A stretch of 11,748 bases of DNA from Ruminococcaceae bacterium UBA5450 (GCA_002424295.1 DIQY01000022.1:1-11748), one strand, 5' to 3'. Positions 1-7,430 are shown, counted from the stretch's first letter. The notes: generated by a model not told the origin, from the letters alone. A program made the numbers and translations.

Positions 1-1300
1 CAATAAGCATTTAGGATTTATTGAGCTAAACGATGGAAGCTGTTTTAAAGGAGTTCAAATTGTTTTTGAGGAAGACAAGCTTTCGAATTTTGAAGAGATT
101 GCTAAAACAAACGTAGGAGCAGCACTTCGAGTAATCGGAGATTTCAAGCTGACCCCACAGGCAAAGCAGCCCTTTGAGATCCATGCGTCTCAAATCTTTG
201 TTGAGGGGATTTCCACACCTGATTACCCATTACAGAAAAAACGTCATAGTCTGGAATATCTGCGTACAATCGCACATTTGCGCCCGAGGACAAATACTTT
301 TTCTGCAGCATTTCGGGTGCGTTCCGCAGCAGCTTATGGAATTCATAAATTCTTTCAGGAAAATGGTTTTGTCTATGTGCATACGCCTTTGATTACGGGC
401 AGCGATTGTGAGGGAGCCGGCGAAATGTTTCATGTAACGGCTCTTGATCTTAACAATCTTCCTAAAACGCCGGAGGGGAATGTTGATTACCATCAGGACT
501 TTTTCGGAAAGCATACTTCTTTGACTGTATCCGGCCAGTTGGAAGCGGAATGTATGGCACTGGCTTTTGGAAAGGTTTACACGTTTGGCCCAACTTTTCG
601 TGCTGAAAATTCTAATACAACGCGCCATGCGGCAGAATTTTGGATGATTGAACCGGAGATTGCTTTTGCAGATTTAAAAGAGGATCTGGATTTAGCAGAA
701 GCGATGATGAAATCGGTTATCAAATATGTGATGGACACTTGCCCGCAGGATTTGGAATTCTTTAATCGGTTTGTAGATACACAGCTTTTAGATCGCCTAA
801 AAAATGTAATTACGTCTGATTTTGTGAGAATTTCCTATAAAGACGCAGTCGAACTTCTGAAGAAACAGAATGATCAATTTGAATATCCGGTTTCTTGGGG
901 AAGCGATCTGCAGACAGAACATGAGCGTTATCTGACGGAGCAAATTTTTAAAAAGCCTGTTTTTGTGACTGACTACCCAAAAGAAATCAAAGCTTTTTAT
1001 ATGCGGCTCAATGAGGACGGAAAAACGGTTGCAGCTTCTGATTTGTTGGTGCCCGGAATTGGCGAAATTATAGGAGGAAGTCAGAGAGAAGAGCGCCTTG
1101 ATCTTCTTCTGGCACGAATGAAAGAACTGCATATGCAGGAATCAGATTATAATTGGTACTTGGATTTAAGGCGTTATGGTGGAGCAAAGCATGCTGGATT
1201 TGGTCTTGGATTTGAGCGGCTGATTATGTATCTTACAGGAATTCAGAACATTCGTGATGTGCTTCCTTTCCCAAGAACGGCAGGGTCTGCTGAATTTTAA
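1..1300 (+). CDS. asnS: asparaginyl-tRNA synthetase, 5' end cut off by window edge
   Basis: Charges tRNA-Asn with asparagine in the cytosol, using ATP. The frame that starts at base 2 is open from the edge and gives 432 residues. The family is usually about 460, so roughly 30 N-terminal residues lie outside. The first ~100 residues look like the OB-fold anticodon-binding domain (GFIELNDGSCFKGVQIVFEE near the edge). The class II catalytic core follows: motif 1 around the helix leading to the HTPLI strand, motif 2 with FRAE at 596-607, and motif 3 GLGFERL at 1202-1222, then the typical end LPFPRTAGSAEF. The stretch with DLLVPGIGEIIGGSQREER is characteristic of AsnRS/AspRS-type enzymes, and the overall wording fits AsnRS. 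A TTG at 278 is internal and not the start. No convincing terminator follows; the next gene has its own promoter. Confidence 0.97.
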   Translation, partial: NKHLGFIELNDGSCFKGVQIVFEEDKLSNFEEIAKTNVGAALRVIGDFKLTPQAKQPFEIHASQIFVEGISTPDYPLQKKRHSLEYLRTIAHLRPRTNTFSAAFRVRSAAAYGIHKFFQENGFVYVHTPLITGSDCEGAGEMFHVTALDLNNLPKTPEGNVDYHQDFFGKHTSLTVSGQLEAECMALAFGKVYTFGPTFRAENSNTTRHAAEFWMIEPEIAFADLKEDLDLAEAMMKSVIKYVMDTCPQDLEFFNRFVDTQLLDRLKNVITSDFVRISYKDAVELLKKQNDQFEYPVSWGSDLQTEHERYLTEQIFKKPVFVTDYPKEIKAFYMRLNEDGKTVAASDLLVPGIGEIIGGSQREERLDLLLARMKELHMQESDYNWYLDLRRYGGAKHAGFGLGFERLIMYLTGIQNIRDVLPFPRTAGSAEF

Positions 1301-1386
1301 TCTGCATTTTTTAATGGCCTAATTGCCCATATTCTTTACATTTTTTTCTCAAACTATGGTTTAACTGCAGGATTTAAATTTTTTAC

Positions 1387-1415
1387 TTGCATTTTCGAAA
1401 GAATTATTATACAAT
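1387..1415 (+). promoter_or_regulatory. sigma-A-type promoter of the aminotransferase gene
   Basis: TTGCAT at 1387-1392 and TACAAT at 1410-1415 are separated by 17 bases, giving a predicted start near 1422 and a leader of about 50 bases. The spacer contains the 8-base palindrome TTTCGAAA (1393-1400), which could be an operator but may be chance in AT-rich DNA. Confidence 0.65.
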
Positions 1416-1471
1416 AATTTAGGTTTTCACAAAGTTACAATAGTTAAGAAAACGATGAGGGAGATGCTTTG

Positions 1472-2752
1472 ATGGAATTTCAGTCAATGTCTAAGCAGGA
1501 GTTATCAGAGCTTTATAAAAACCTGATGGCAAAATATCAGAATTATCAGGATCAGCATTTGAATTTAAATATGGCACGCGGAAAGCCCAGCACTGCGCAA
1601 CTGGATCTTTCTATGGAGATGCTGGATCTACTGAATTCCAAATCAAACATGAAAGCTTCCAGCGGAGAGGATTGCCGCAATTACGGCGTTGCAGACGGCT
1701 TGCCCGAAATGAGGAAACTTTTTGCCAACTTGCTTGGAATGGATGATCATAATATTATTATCGGGGGAAATTCCAGCCTGAATATGATGTTTGATGCGAT
1801 TTCCTGCTGTATGACACATGGATTTCAAGGTTGCAAGCCGTGGAGCCAACAGGGACATTTAAAGTTTTTGTGCCCATCACCGGGATATGACCGTCATTTT
1901 GCAATCACAGAGTATTTTGGCTTTGAATTAATTTCAATTCCAATGCTTTCTACTGGCCCTGATATGGATGAAGTGGAGAAATGGGTATCGAACGACCCCA
2001 CAGTCAAAGGAATTTGGTGCGTTCCGAAATATTCGAACCCGACCGGCATCACTTATAGTGATGAAACAGTGCGCCGTTTTGCTGCATTGAAACCTTCGGC
2101 TGATGATTTTCATATTTTTTGGGATAATGCCTATTGTGTGCATGATCTTACAGATACACCCGACCATTTGCTCAATCTTTGGCTCGAGTGCCGTAAATTG
2201 AATAGTGTCGATTTACCTATCTTTTTTGCATCTACGAGTAAGATTACTTTTCCAGGTGCAGGTGTAGCGGCAATCGCTGCCAGCGAAAAAAATCTGGAAG
2301 TTTTTAGAAAGCATTTTTCTTATCAGACAATTGGTCCTGATAAGCTGAATCAACTGCGTCATATTGCTTTCTTAAAAGATATTGACCATGTAAAACTACA
2401 TATGAAAAAGCATCGTGCAATTCTGCAGCCTAAATTTGAAGCAGTCGAGGCTGCTTTCGATAAAGAACTTGCCGGAAAAGGAATTGCAGATTGGACCCAT
2501 CCTAATGGAGGTTACTTCATCAGTCTTAATGTAATGGAAGGCTGTGCAAAAGAAGTTGTTTCTCTTTGTAAAAAAGCTGGAGTAATTTTGACAAATGCAG
2601 GAGCGACCTTCCCATATGGGAAAGATCCCAAGGACACAAATATTAGAGTAGCGCCATCGTTTCCACCGATTGAGGAACTGAAGACTGCTGCAGATTTGCT
2701 GTGCCTCTGCGTACAAATTGCAGCTTGCAGCAAATTACTAAAATCTGAATAA
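1472..2752 (+). CDS. PLP-dependent aminotransferase, aspartate aminotransferase-like (fold type I)
   Basis: A cytosolic pyridoxal-phosphate enzyme that moves an amino group between an amino acid and a 2-oxo acid. The 426 residues resemble the class I subgroup that includes the Corynebacterium AspT-type aspartate aminotransferase (Pfam Asp_aminotransf, PF12897), seen in NLNMARGKPS near the N terminus, the NYGVADGLPEMR block and CPSPGYDRHF. PLP-site residues are visible: N189 in NPTG, D218 and Y221 in WDNAY, the Schiff-base lysine K257 in STSKITFPGAG, and R392 in IRVAPSFPP for the substrate carboxylate. I chose the ATG at 1472 over the TTG just before it because GAGGGAG at 1457-1463 sits 8 bases upstream. 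The gene stands alone between its own promoter and a strong terminator. Aspartate/glutamate specificity is family inference. Neighbouring asnS hints at aspartate/asparagine supply but proves nothing. Confidence 0.9.
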   Translation: MEFQSMSKQELSELYKNLMAKYQNYQDQHLNLNMARGKPSTAQLDLSMEMLDLLNSKSNMKASSGEDCRNYGVADGLPEMRKLFANLLGMDDHNIIIGGNSSLNMMFDAISCCMTHGFQGCKPWSQQGHLKFLCPSPGYDRHFAITEYFGFELISIPMLSTGPDMDEVEKWVSNDPTVKGIWCVPKYSNPTGITYSDETVRRFAALKPSADDFHIFWDNAYCVHDLTDTPDHLLNLWLECRKLNSVDLPIFFASTSKITFPGAGVAAIAASEKNLEVFRKHFSYQTIGPDKLNQLRHIAFLKDIDHVKLHMKKHRAILQPKFEAVEAAFDKELAGKGIADWTHPNGGYFISLNVMEGCAKEVVSLCKKAGVILTNAGATFPYGKDPKDTNIRVAPSFPPIEELKTAADLLCLCVQIAACSKLLKSE

Positions 2753-2756
2753 AATA

Positions 2757-2777
2757 CATTTCTGCAAAACAGAAATG
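2757..2777 (+). repeat. small perfect hairpin just after the aminotransferase stop
   Basis: CATTTCTG (2757-2764) and CAGAAATG (2770-2777) form a perfect 8-bp stem with a 5-base CAAAA loop, starting 5 bases after the stop codon. No U-run follows, so it is not a terminator itself. It could protect the 3' end of the message ahead of the terminator at 2783. Confidence 0.6.
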
Positions 2778-2782
2778 ATCAT

Positions 2783-2821
2783 AAAAAGTCGGAGACATCT
2801 TTTTGAGTCTCCGACTTTTTT
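2783..2821 (+). terminator. strong intrinsic terminator after the aminotransferase
   Basis: The left arm 2783-2796 (AAAAAGTCGGAGAC) pairs perfectly with 2807-2820 over 14 bp around a 10-base loop. A run of six T's occupies 2816-2821. It separates the aminotransferase from secDF, whose promoter begins 34 bases downstream. Confidence 0.92.
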
Positions 2822-2854
2822 AAGATGTGTATTTGAAATTGCAAAATAGAAGAA

Positions 2855-2883
2855 TTGACTTTTTGAGAGAATTCCTATACAAT
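2855..2883 (+). promoter_or_regulatory. sigma-A-type promoter of secDF
   Basis: TTGACT at 2855-2860 and TACAAT at 2878-2883 with a 17-base spacer, near consensus. The predicted start near 2890 leaves a leader of about 70 bases with no obvious structured element. The 10 bases TATACAATAA at 2876-2885 are identical to those at the aminotransferase promoter (1408-1417). Confidence 0.78.
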
Positions 2884-2960
2884 AAATAATTGCTTTGTAA
2901 TTTATTTTAATCTTTATTATGTGAGTCGTACAAATCAATGATGTAGGAGGATCAGGCGAT

Positions 2961-5405
2961 ATGAAACGAGTGAAAAAACCCATGTTTTTCATTGTCGCAA
3001 TTCTCATCTTTCTCTTTACTTTTTCATCTGCTTTTGGCCTGTACAAATTAGATGGAGATACGTCAAAAACGTACATAAAAGGTGTTGGAGATATCCGATG
3101 GGGAATTGATATTAACGGCGGTGTAGAAGCTACTTTCTCTCCGGATACGGAAGGAACAACAGCGACAAAAGAGCAGATGGATTCTGCAAAATCTGTTATT
3201 GAAACCCGTTTAATCAAAAATAATATTACGGATTATGAGCTGTATGCCGACTACAATCATGAACGGATCATTGTTCGTTTTCCGTGGAAAAATGGAGAAG
3301 TTACATTTGATCCGGCAGAAGCGATCAATGAGCTTTCTGCAACAGCACAGTTGACTTTCCGAGAAGGAAATCAATATTCCAATCAGACTACGGATGACAA
3401 CGGTAATATTGTTAAGACCGGCCCGACTGGCACAACGGCTTCCAGTATTCTGTTGGAAGGCAAAGACGTAAAATCTGCCAGTGCTGCAGTCCAGAATAAT
3501 GAGTCTACCGGTAAACAGGAATATGTGGTTTCTCTGGAATTTACGGATGAAGGGGCCCAGAAATTTGCAGATGCAACGAAAAAAATAGCAAATGAAGGGT
3601 CTACGCTTTCCATCTGGATGGATGATACCATGATTTCTTATGCGAGTGTAGATAAAACGAAATATGGAGAAACTGGTATTACTGGTGGAAAAGCCGTTAT
3701 TCAAGGTTCTTTTACAGCAAAAGAAGTTTCGACACTTGCGAATCAGATCAATTCCGGTGCTTTGCCGTTTAAACTGAATACGACCAGTTTTAGTACCGTC
3801 AGCCCAGTTTTGGGAACAACTTCTTTGCAGGCAATGTTGATTGCAGGAATTATCGGTTTTGTCGGGATTTGCCTGTTTATGTTATTTGTATTTCGTTTGC
3901 CCGGCGTTGTTGCCATTATTTCTCTATGCGGTCAGATCGCACTTTGTTTTGCAGCCGTATCGGGATATTTCCCATTTGTTAACAGCTTTACTCTGACGTT
4001 ACCCGGCATTGCAGGTATTATTCTTTCCATCGGTATGGGCGTCGATGCTAATATTATTACAGCAACCCGTATTAAGGAAGAGATTTGCGCAGGGAAGAGT
4101 ATAGACAACGCAATTCGTGCTGGTGATGAAAATAGTTTTTGGGCAATTTTTGATGGTAATATTACCACAATTATCGTATCCGTTATTTTGATGTTGGTCT
4201 TTGGCCCAACGAATATCCTTTCTTCTTTCTTTGGCCCAAGTACAACCGGATCGATTTATTCCTTTGGCTATACATTGCTGATTGGTAATATCGGAAACTT
4301 TATCTTCGGCGTCTTTACAACCCGTACAATGACGAAGTCTCTGTCCTCCTTTAAATGCTTCCGTAAGCGCTGGCTTTTTGGTGGCCTTTCTGAGAAAAAG
4401 ATGGCTGCTAATCCTGAGACTACGGGGATTTATAAATTCCATATTGGATTTAGCGAGAATAAAAAAATTTATATTGCCCTTTCCCTTTCTTTGTTTGCAA
4501 TCGGGATCATCTGTAACGTGATCTTTGGCACACAACTGGATATTCAATTTAAAGGTGGCTCCGTGATTAAATACTCCTATCAGGGAGAACTTCAGTCCAA
4601 TGACATGGAGCAAGTTGCAAAAGATATTACCGGAAAAGATGCAACCGTTCGTCTTTTAGGAGATATGGCTGGAGGATCGCAGCAGAAGAGCGTTTCGATC
4701 AGCTTTGCCGGGACCGATAATATTACAGTTGATCAGCAAACGCAGATAGCACAGACTTTGAGCGAAAAGTATCCCGACTCTCAATTTACAGTCGTTGAAT
4801 CCAGTTCTATCAATCCAACGATGGGAAGCGATTTCTTTAAGAAGTGTATTGTCGCATGTATTATTACGGTATTACTGCTTGTTTTCTATGTGTCTCTGCG
4901 CTTTAAAAGGATCGGCGGACTTCCCGCTGGGACGATGGCCATTGTTGCTTTGCTGCACGATGTCCTGATGATTTATTTCACATTCATTATTTTTAGAATT
5001 CCGCTTAACGATAACTTTATTGCCGTTGCTTTGACAATCCTTGGTTATTCGCTGAATGATACCATTATCATTTATGACCGTATTCGTGAGAATCGTCGGC
5101 TTCTGGGAGGACGTGCTTCCTATTCCGAGTTAGTGGATTTGAGTACGAATCAGACTCTGACTCGTTCAATTTATACCGCTTTGTGCACGTTCTTTGCAAT
5201 CACTTGTGTATTTGTGTTAGGGTCGATCTTTAATCTGCCTAGTGTCACTACATTTGCACTGCCAATGATGGTAGGTGTGGTTTCCGGCTGCTATTCTTCT
5301 GTTTGTATTGCTGGACCGCTCTATGTAGCTTGGGAAGAACATAAGAAAAAGAACAAAAAGATTGCTGCAAAAGCTACCAACACAAATCCACAGACCAAAA
5401 AATAA
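2961..5405 (+). CDS. secDF: fused protein translocase subunit SecD-SecF
   Basis: Membrane protein that uses the proton gradient to help SecYEG-SecA pull exported proteins across the membrane. The SecD half has a transmembrane helix at ~8-28, IRWGIDINGG at 45-54 (the usual LGLDLxGG-type motif), a large extracellular domain to ~285, and a helix bundle from ~290 to 465 containing TLPGIAGIILSIGMGVDAN with D362. The SecF half begins with a helix at ~501-523, DIQFKGG at 527-533, a second extracellular domain, and a bundle with ILGYSLNDTIIIYDRIREN (D700, R707). The last ~23 residues are a lysine-rich cytosolic tail. At 814 residues it is somewhat longer than the 737-residue Bacillus SecDF; many bacteria encode SecD and SecF separately. 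AGGAGG at 2945-2950 precedes the ATG by 10 bases. No yajC is adjacent. Confidence 0.97.
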   Translation: MKRVKKPMFFIVAILIFLFTFSSAFGLYKLDGDTSKTYIKGVGDIRWGIDINGGVEATFSPDTEGTTATKEQMDSAKSVIETRLIKNNITDYELYADYNHERIIVRFPWKNGEVTFDPAEAINELSATAQLTFREGNQYSNQTTDDNGNIVKTGPTGTTASSILLEGKDVKSASAAVQNNESTGKQEYVVSLEFTDEGAQKFADATKKIANEGSTLSIWMDDTMISYASVDKTKYGETGITGGKAVIQGSFTAKEVSTLANQINSGALPFKLNTTSFSTVSPVLGTTSLQAMLIAGIIGFVGICLFMLFVFRLPGVVAIISLCGQIALCFAAVSGYFPFVNSFTLTLPGIAGIILSIGMGVDANIITATRIKEEICAGKSIDNAIRAGDENSFWAIFDGNITTIIVSVILMLVFGPTNILSSFFGPSTTGSIYSFGYTLLIGNIGNFIFGVFTTRTMTKSLSSFKCFRKRWLFGGLSEKKMAANPETTGIYKFHIGFSENKKIYIALSLSLFAIGIICNVIFGTQLDIQFKGGSVIKYSYQGELQSNDMEQVAKDITGKDATVRLLGDMAGGSQQKSVSISFAGTDNITVDQQTQIAQTLSEKYPDSQFTVVESSSINPTMGSDFFKKCIVACIITVLLLVFYVSLRFKRIGGLPAGTMAIVALLHDVLMIYFTFIIFRIPLNDNFIAVALTILGYSLNDTIIIYDRIRENRRLLGGRASYSELVDLSTNQTLTRSIYTALCTFFAITCVFVLGSIFNLPSVTTFALPMMVGVVSGCYSSVCIAGPLYVAWEEHKKKNKKIAAKATNTNPQTKK

Positions 5406-5428
5406 AATTTAAATTAAATTTAAGATGA

Positions 5429-5467
5429 AACAAGGTCCAACCGCTTTTTGATCGGTTGGACCTTGTT
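5429..5467. terminator. bidirectional terminator shared by secDF and the nitroreductase
   Basis: A 15-bp perfect stem (5429-5443 with 5453-5467) surrounds a 9-base loop, between two convergent genes. On the + strand it is followed by the T-rich TCTTTATCTTTT. On the - strand it starts 2 bases after the nitroreductase stop and is followed by a weaker TTTCATCTTAAATTT tail, so termination is likely better in the secDF direction. Confidence 0.88.
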
Positions 5468-5469
5468 CT

Positions 5470-6024
5470 TTATCTTTTCGATTTTCCCCACGATTCATAG
5501 TAAACCATAGTTTCCAAAGGCCTTCTGGGGCGAGGTGCCGGACGTGCTTCTGCAGAATACCCAATCGGAATAATTCCACAGATATATTGATTTTCAGGGA
5601 TTTTCAAAATTGGACGAACATCTTTTTGATCGAACCAGCCGGTCCAGCAGGCCGCAAGGCCATCATGTTCCGCTTCCAGCAGAAGATTTTCAATAGCAAT
5701 GGCAGTGTCACGAATAATTTGCTTCAACTCCGGTTCGGGACTGTTTTCATCGAGATGAAAGGGTCCATCTTTTTTTCTACAGGTAATATCTGCAGTACAG
5801 ACCAACAGAACAGGCGCTTCTTTCATCCATCTTTGGTGGTGATCTGCGGCAATTAAAGCATTTTTAATGGCTGCAGACCGAACAATAATAAAATTCCATG
5901 GCTGCGTATTATCCCCCGAGGGAGCAAGCCTTGCACTTTCGATTAAATCGAGGATTTGCTTGTCTGTAACATCACGGGTAAAATATTTTCGAATGCTTCT
6001 TCTAGATTCAATTTCTTTTAACAT
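5470..6024 (-). CDS. nitroreductase family FMN oxidoreductase
   Basis: Probable FMN-dependent NAD(P)H oxidoreductase. Relatives reduce nitro compounds, quinones or related acceptors; the natural substrate cannot be read from sequence. The 184 residues match the small single-domain nitroreductases. FMN-phosphate contacts are suggested by SRRSIRKY (7-14) near the N terminus and by SGDNTQPW (36-43); the C-terminal part has IPIGYSAEARPAPRPRRPL, a typical end of this family. I chose the ATG at 6024 because CTCCT on the + strand (AGGAG on the coding strand) lies 8 bases upstream. The ATG two codons earlier is too close to it, and a TTG at 6069 has no such site. It lies downstream of the glycosyltransferase on the same strand, 69 bases away. 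I see no clear promoter of its own, so leaky read-through past the hairpin is possible. Confidence 0.88.
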   Translation of the reverse strand: MLKEIESRRSIRKYFTRDVTDKQILDLIESARLAPSGDNTQPWNFIIVRSAAIKNALIAADHHQRWMKEAPVLLVCTADITCRKKDGPFHLDENSPEPELKQIIRDTAIAIENLLLEAEHDGLAACWTGWFDQKDVRPILKIPENQYICGIIPIGYSAEARPAPRPRRPLETMVYYESWGKSKR

Positions 6025-6032
6025 TTTCATTT

Positions 6033-6037
6033 CTCCT
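6033..6037 (-). promoter_or_regulatory. ribosome binding site fixing the nitroreductase start
   Basis: AGGAG on the coding strand, 8 bases before the ATG at 6024. It argues against the upstream ATG at 6030, which would leave only 2 bases. Confidence 0.75.
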
Positions 6038-6042
6038 GTTAC

Positions 6043-6087
6043 AAAAATAGAAAAGCCGCCGAAAAACAATTAAAAAATTCGGTGGCT
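6043..6087 (-). terminator. intrinsic terminator or attenuator after the glycosyltransferase
   Basis: Arms 6078-6087 and 6054-6063 form a 10-bp stem with one A-C mismatch on the - strand (a G-U wobble if transcribed the other way), with a 14-base AT-rich loop. On the - strand it is followed by TTTTCTATTTTT. It begins 6 bases after the glycosyltransferase stop and lies just upstream of the nitroreductase ribosome binding site, so partial read-through could feed that gene. Confidence 0.65.
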
Positions 6088-6093
6088 CAAGGT

Positions 6094-7320
6094 TTAATGA
6101 TTATTTTGTGGCTTTTTGGAGACATGATGAATATGCATAGAACCACTATTTGTTTTTTCTGCGCTGTGAGGGTGTTCCATTGCATTTCGATAATCCTGTA
6201 CCATAATAGCAGCAAGCGCTTCGCAGGTTAATCCCGCTGTGCTTCTTCTCACCAATTTTCGAAGAAGTCCTTCGCCTTCTAAGTCAAGCTGGCTCAGCAT
6301 ACGAAGTTTGTCGCCCAGCTGAGAAGCATGTTCAAACAAAAATCCATTGACACCTTCTCGTACTAGTTCAGCATTCGCACTGCTTTGTTCCAAAAGGACT
6401 GGGAGACCGGCCGCCATTGCCTCTAAAGGAGAAGCTTTGATAGCAGCAGACTTGCTGGCACTGACAAATGCTCTGCAGCATGAAAAGCAGCGATTCAAAT
6501 CATCTTTTGAAAGATCTCCCGCAAAAGTTACTTTTGAAGAGATTCCGAGCATCTTGGCGCGCTCTGTTAGAATTGCAGAATCAGATCCGCTTCCGGCAAT
6601 GATCAGGCGCAGCCGATCCTGCACCGAAACACTGGAATTCCAATATTGAAGTAGTTCATTGACGCCGCAGTCGCCCGTTAATCTGCCGGCAAAAACAAAT
6701 GCAGTTTCGTCCGGTTGAATCTGCAGCTGCTCACGCATTTCCAAATCGATTCCATGGACCGGAGAAAAAGTCTCAAGATCCACGCAAAAAGGAGATCGAT
6801 GCATTTTACAGTGGATATCAAGTCTGCGAAGAATCTCTTTTGTTTTTCCAGAAGGAACGCAAATGGTATCAGCAGCAGTGCATAGCTTTCGTAAAGTGCT
6901 GCGAGCTTTCATTTTGAGAAGGCTGTCATAAACACGATTGACACCGGCATCTTCGACCGTATCATAGAGATTCAAAAGAGTCAGCACAAATGGAAGCTGG
7001 CTTGTTTCGGCTACATGAAGTGCAGAAAGCCCCATATCATCTGCTGTTACCGCATGAATAATATTGGGACGAAATGCTTCCATAATATCGTAAACCGGAG
7101 AAAGCATACTTGATTTTACAGCATAGCCGTAATAATTTGAAGATACCTTTGCGGGACAAAAAACAGTATCATCTTGAGTGTAACAGTCATCTGCTTCCGG
7201 ATCGCAGGTAACCAGCAAAACAGTGTGTCCTGCACGGGAAAGGCTTTTTTTCAGAATTGATACATATGCAGATGCATCACTGTGCGCATTACTTGCTCCG
7301 GAAAATAATGCAATTCTCAT
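6094..7320 (-). CDS. GT4-like glycosyltransferase with degenerate active-site residues
   Basis: A 408-residue GT-B-fold protein of the GT4 type, with a Rossmann-like acceptor half (MRIALFSGAS start, ~1-185) and a donor half (~200-350) carrying AGRL (211-214), IIAGSGSD and EAMAAGLPVL (300-309). Its N-terminal half resembles diacylglycerol glucosyltransferase-like enzymes. Three positions usually conserved in active GT4 enzymes differ: the lysine after GRL is C218 (GRLTGDCG), the first Glu of the E-x7-E motif is A292 while E300 is kept, and the second His of the usual IIHxH segment is V91. It may be inactive, regulatory or use unusual chemistry. The tail has six histidines in its last 26 residues. 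The ATG at 7320 was chosen because TCCTCC on the + strand (GGAGGA on the coding strand) lies 6 bases upstream; a longer frame from 7383 would overlap the promoter. Confidence 0.82.
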   Translation of the reverse strand: MRIALFSGASNAHSDASAYVSILKKSLSRAGHTVLLVTCDPEADDCYTQDDTVFCPAKVSSNYYGYAVKSSMLSPVYDIMEAFRPNIIHAVTADDMGLSALHVAETSQLPFVLTLLNLYDTVEDAGVNRVYDSLLKMKARSTLRKLCTAADTICVPSGKTKEILRRLDIHCKMHRSPFCVDLETFSPVHGIDLEMREQLQIQPDETAFVFAGRLTGDCGVNELLQYWNSSVSVQDRLRLIIAGSGSDSAILTERAKMLGISSKVTFAGDLSKDDLNRCFSCCRAFVSASKSAAIKASPLEAMAAGLPVLLEQSSANAELVREGVNGFLFEHASQLGDKLRMLSQLDLEGEGLLRKLVRRSTAGLTCEALAAIMVQDYRNAMEHPHSAEKTNSGSMHIHHVSKKPQNNH

Positions 7321-7326
7321 TGGAAG

Positions 7327-7332
7327 TCCTCC
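7327..7332 (-). promoter_or_regulatory. ribosome binding site fixing the glycosyltransferase start
   Basis: GGAGGA on the coding strand, 6 bases before the ATG at 7320. It supports that start over an in-frame ATG 63 bases upstream. Confidence 0.8.
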
Positions 7333-7381
7333 ATTTATGCTAAATGTACAAAAATTTTTTGAATTATTTTTAAGTGCTTTC

Positions 7382-7390
7382 ATTATAACA
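7382..7390 (-). promoter_or_regulatory. extended -10 promoter of the glycosyltransferase
   Basis: The - strand reads TGTTATAAT here, a perfect TATAAT (7387-7382) preceded by the TGn extension. The -35 region at the expected spacing is only TTTTAA (7410-7405), which fits an extended -10 promoter. The predicted start near 7375 gives a leader of about 55 bases. Confidence 0.65.
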
Positions 7391-7399
7391 CAATTTCTG

Positions 7400-7415
7400 T
7401 TTTCTTAAAAGAAAA
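7400..7415. repeat. inverted repeat in the divergent promoter region
   Basis: TTTTCTT (7400-7406) and AAGAAAA (7409-7415) are perfect inverted arms separated by AA. The repeat covers the -35 region of the leftward glycosyltransferase promoter and lies just upstream of the rightward hprK promoter, so it could be an operator. Low complexity makes chance possible. Confidence 0.4.
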
Positions 7416-7430
7416 TCTTTTGGTTTTGAC

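Noticed and set aside
278..1300. asnS starting at the TTG at 278
   Set aside because: The same frame is open to base 2 and encodes a good AsnRS N-terminal OB-fold, so the gene is simply cut by the window edge.
1301..1365. Terminator after asnS
   Set aside because: Only a weak ATGG/CCAT stem is visible near 1314-1330, with a bulge and a distant T-run; not enough to call.
1434..1443. GTTACAATAG repeated in the aminotransferase leader and again at 7502-7511 before hprK
   Set aside because: Ten bases in AT-rich leaders could match by chance, and neither copy sits at a sensible distance from a -35 element.
3210..3704. 164-codon open frame on the - strand inside secDF
   Set aside because: Shadow of the well-conserved SecD coding frame; no family resemblance or ribosome site.
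3999..4613. 204-codon open frame on the - strand inside secDF
   Set aside because: Antisense shadow of the conserved SecD/SecF helices; composition is low-quality and no start signal precedes it.
7321..7383. N-terminal extension of the glycosyltransferase to an ATG at 7383
   Set aside because: The extension lacks a ribosome site, overlaps the extended -10 promoter, and the ATG at 7320 has a strong GGAGGA site and a typical first strand.
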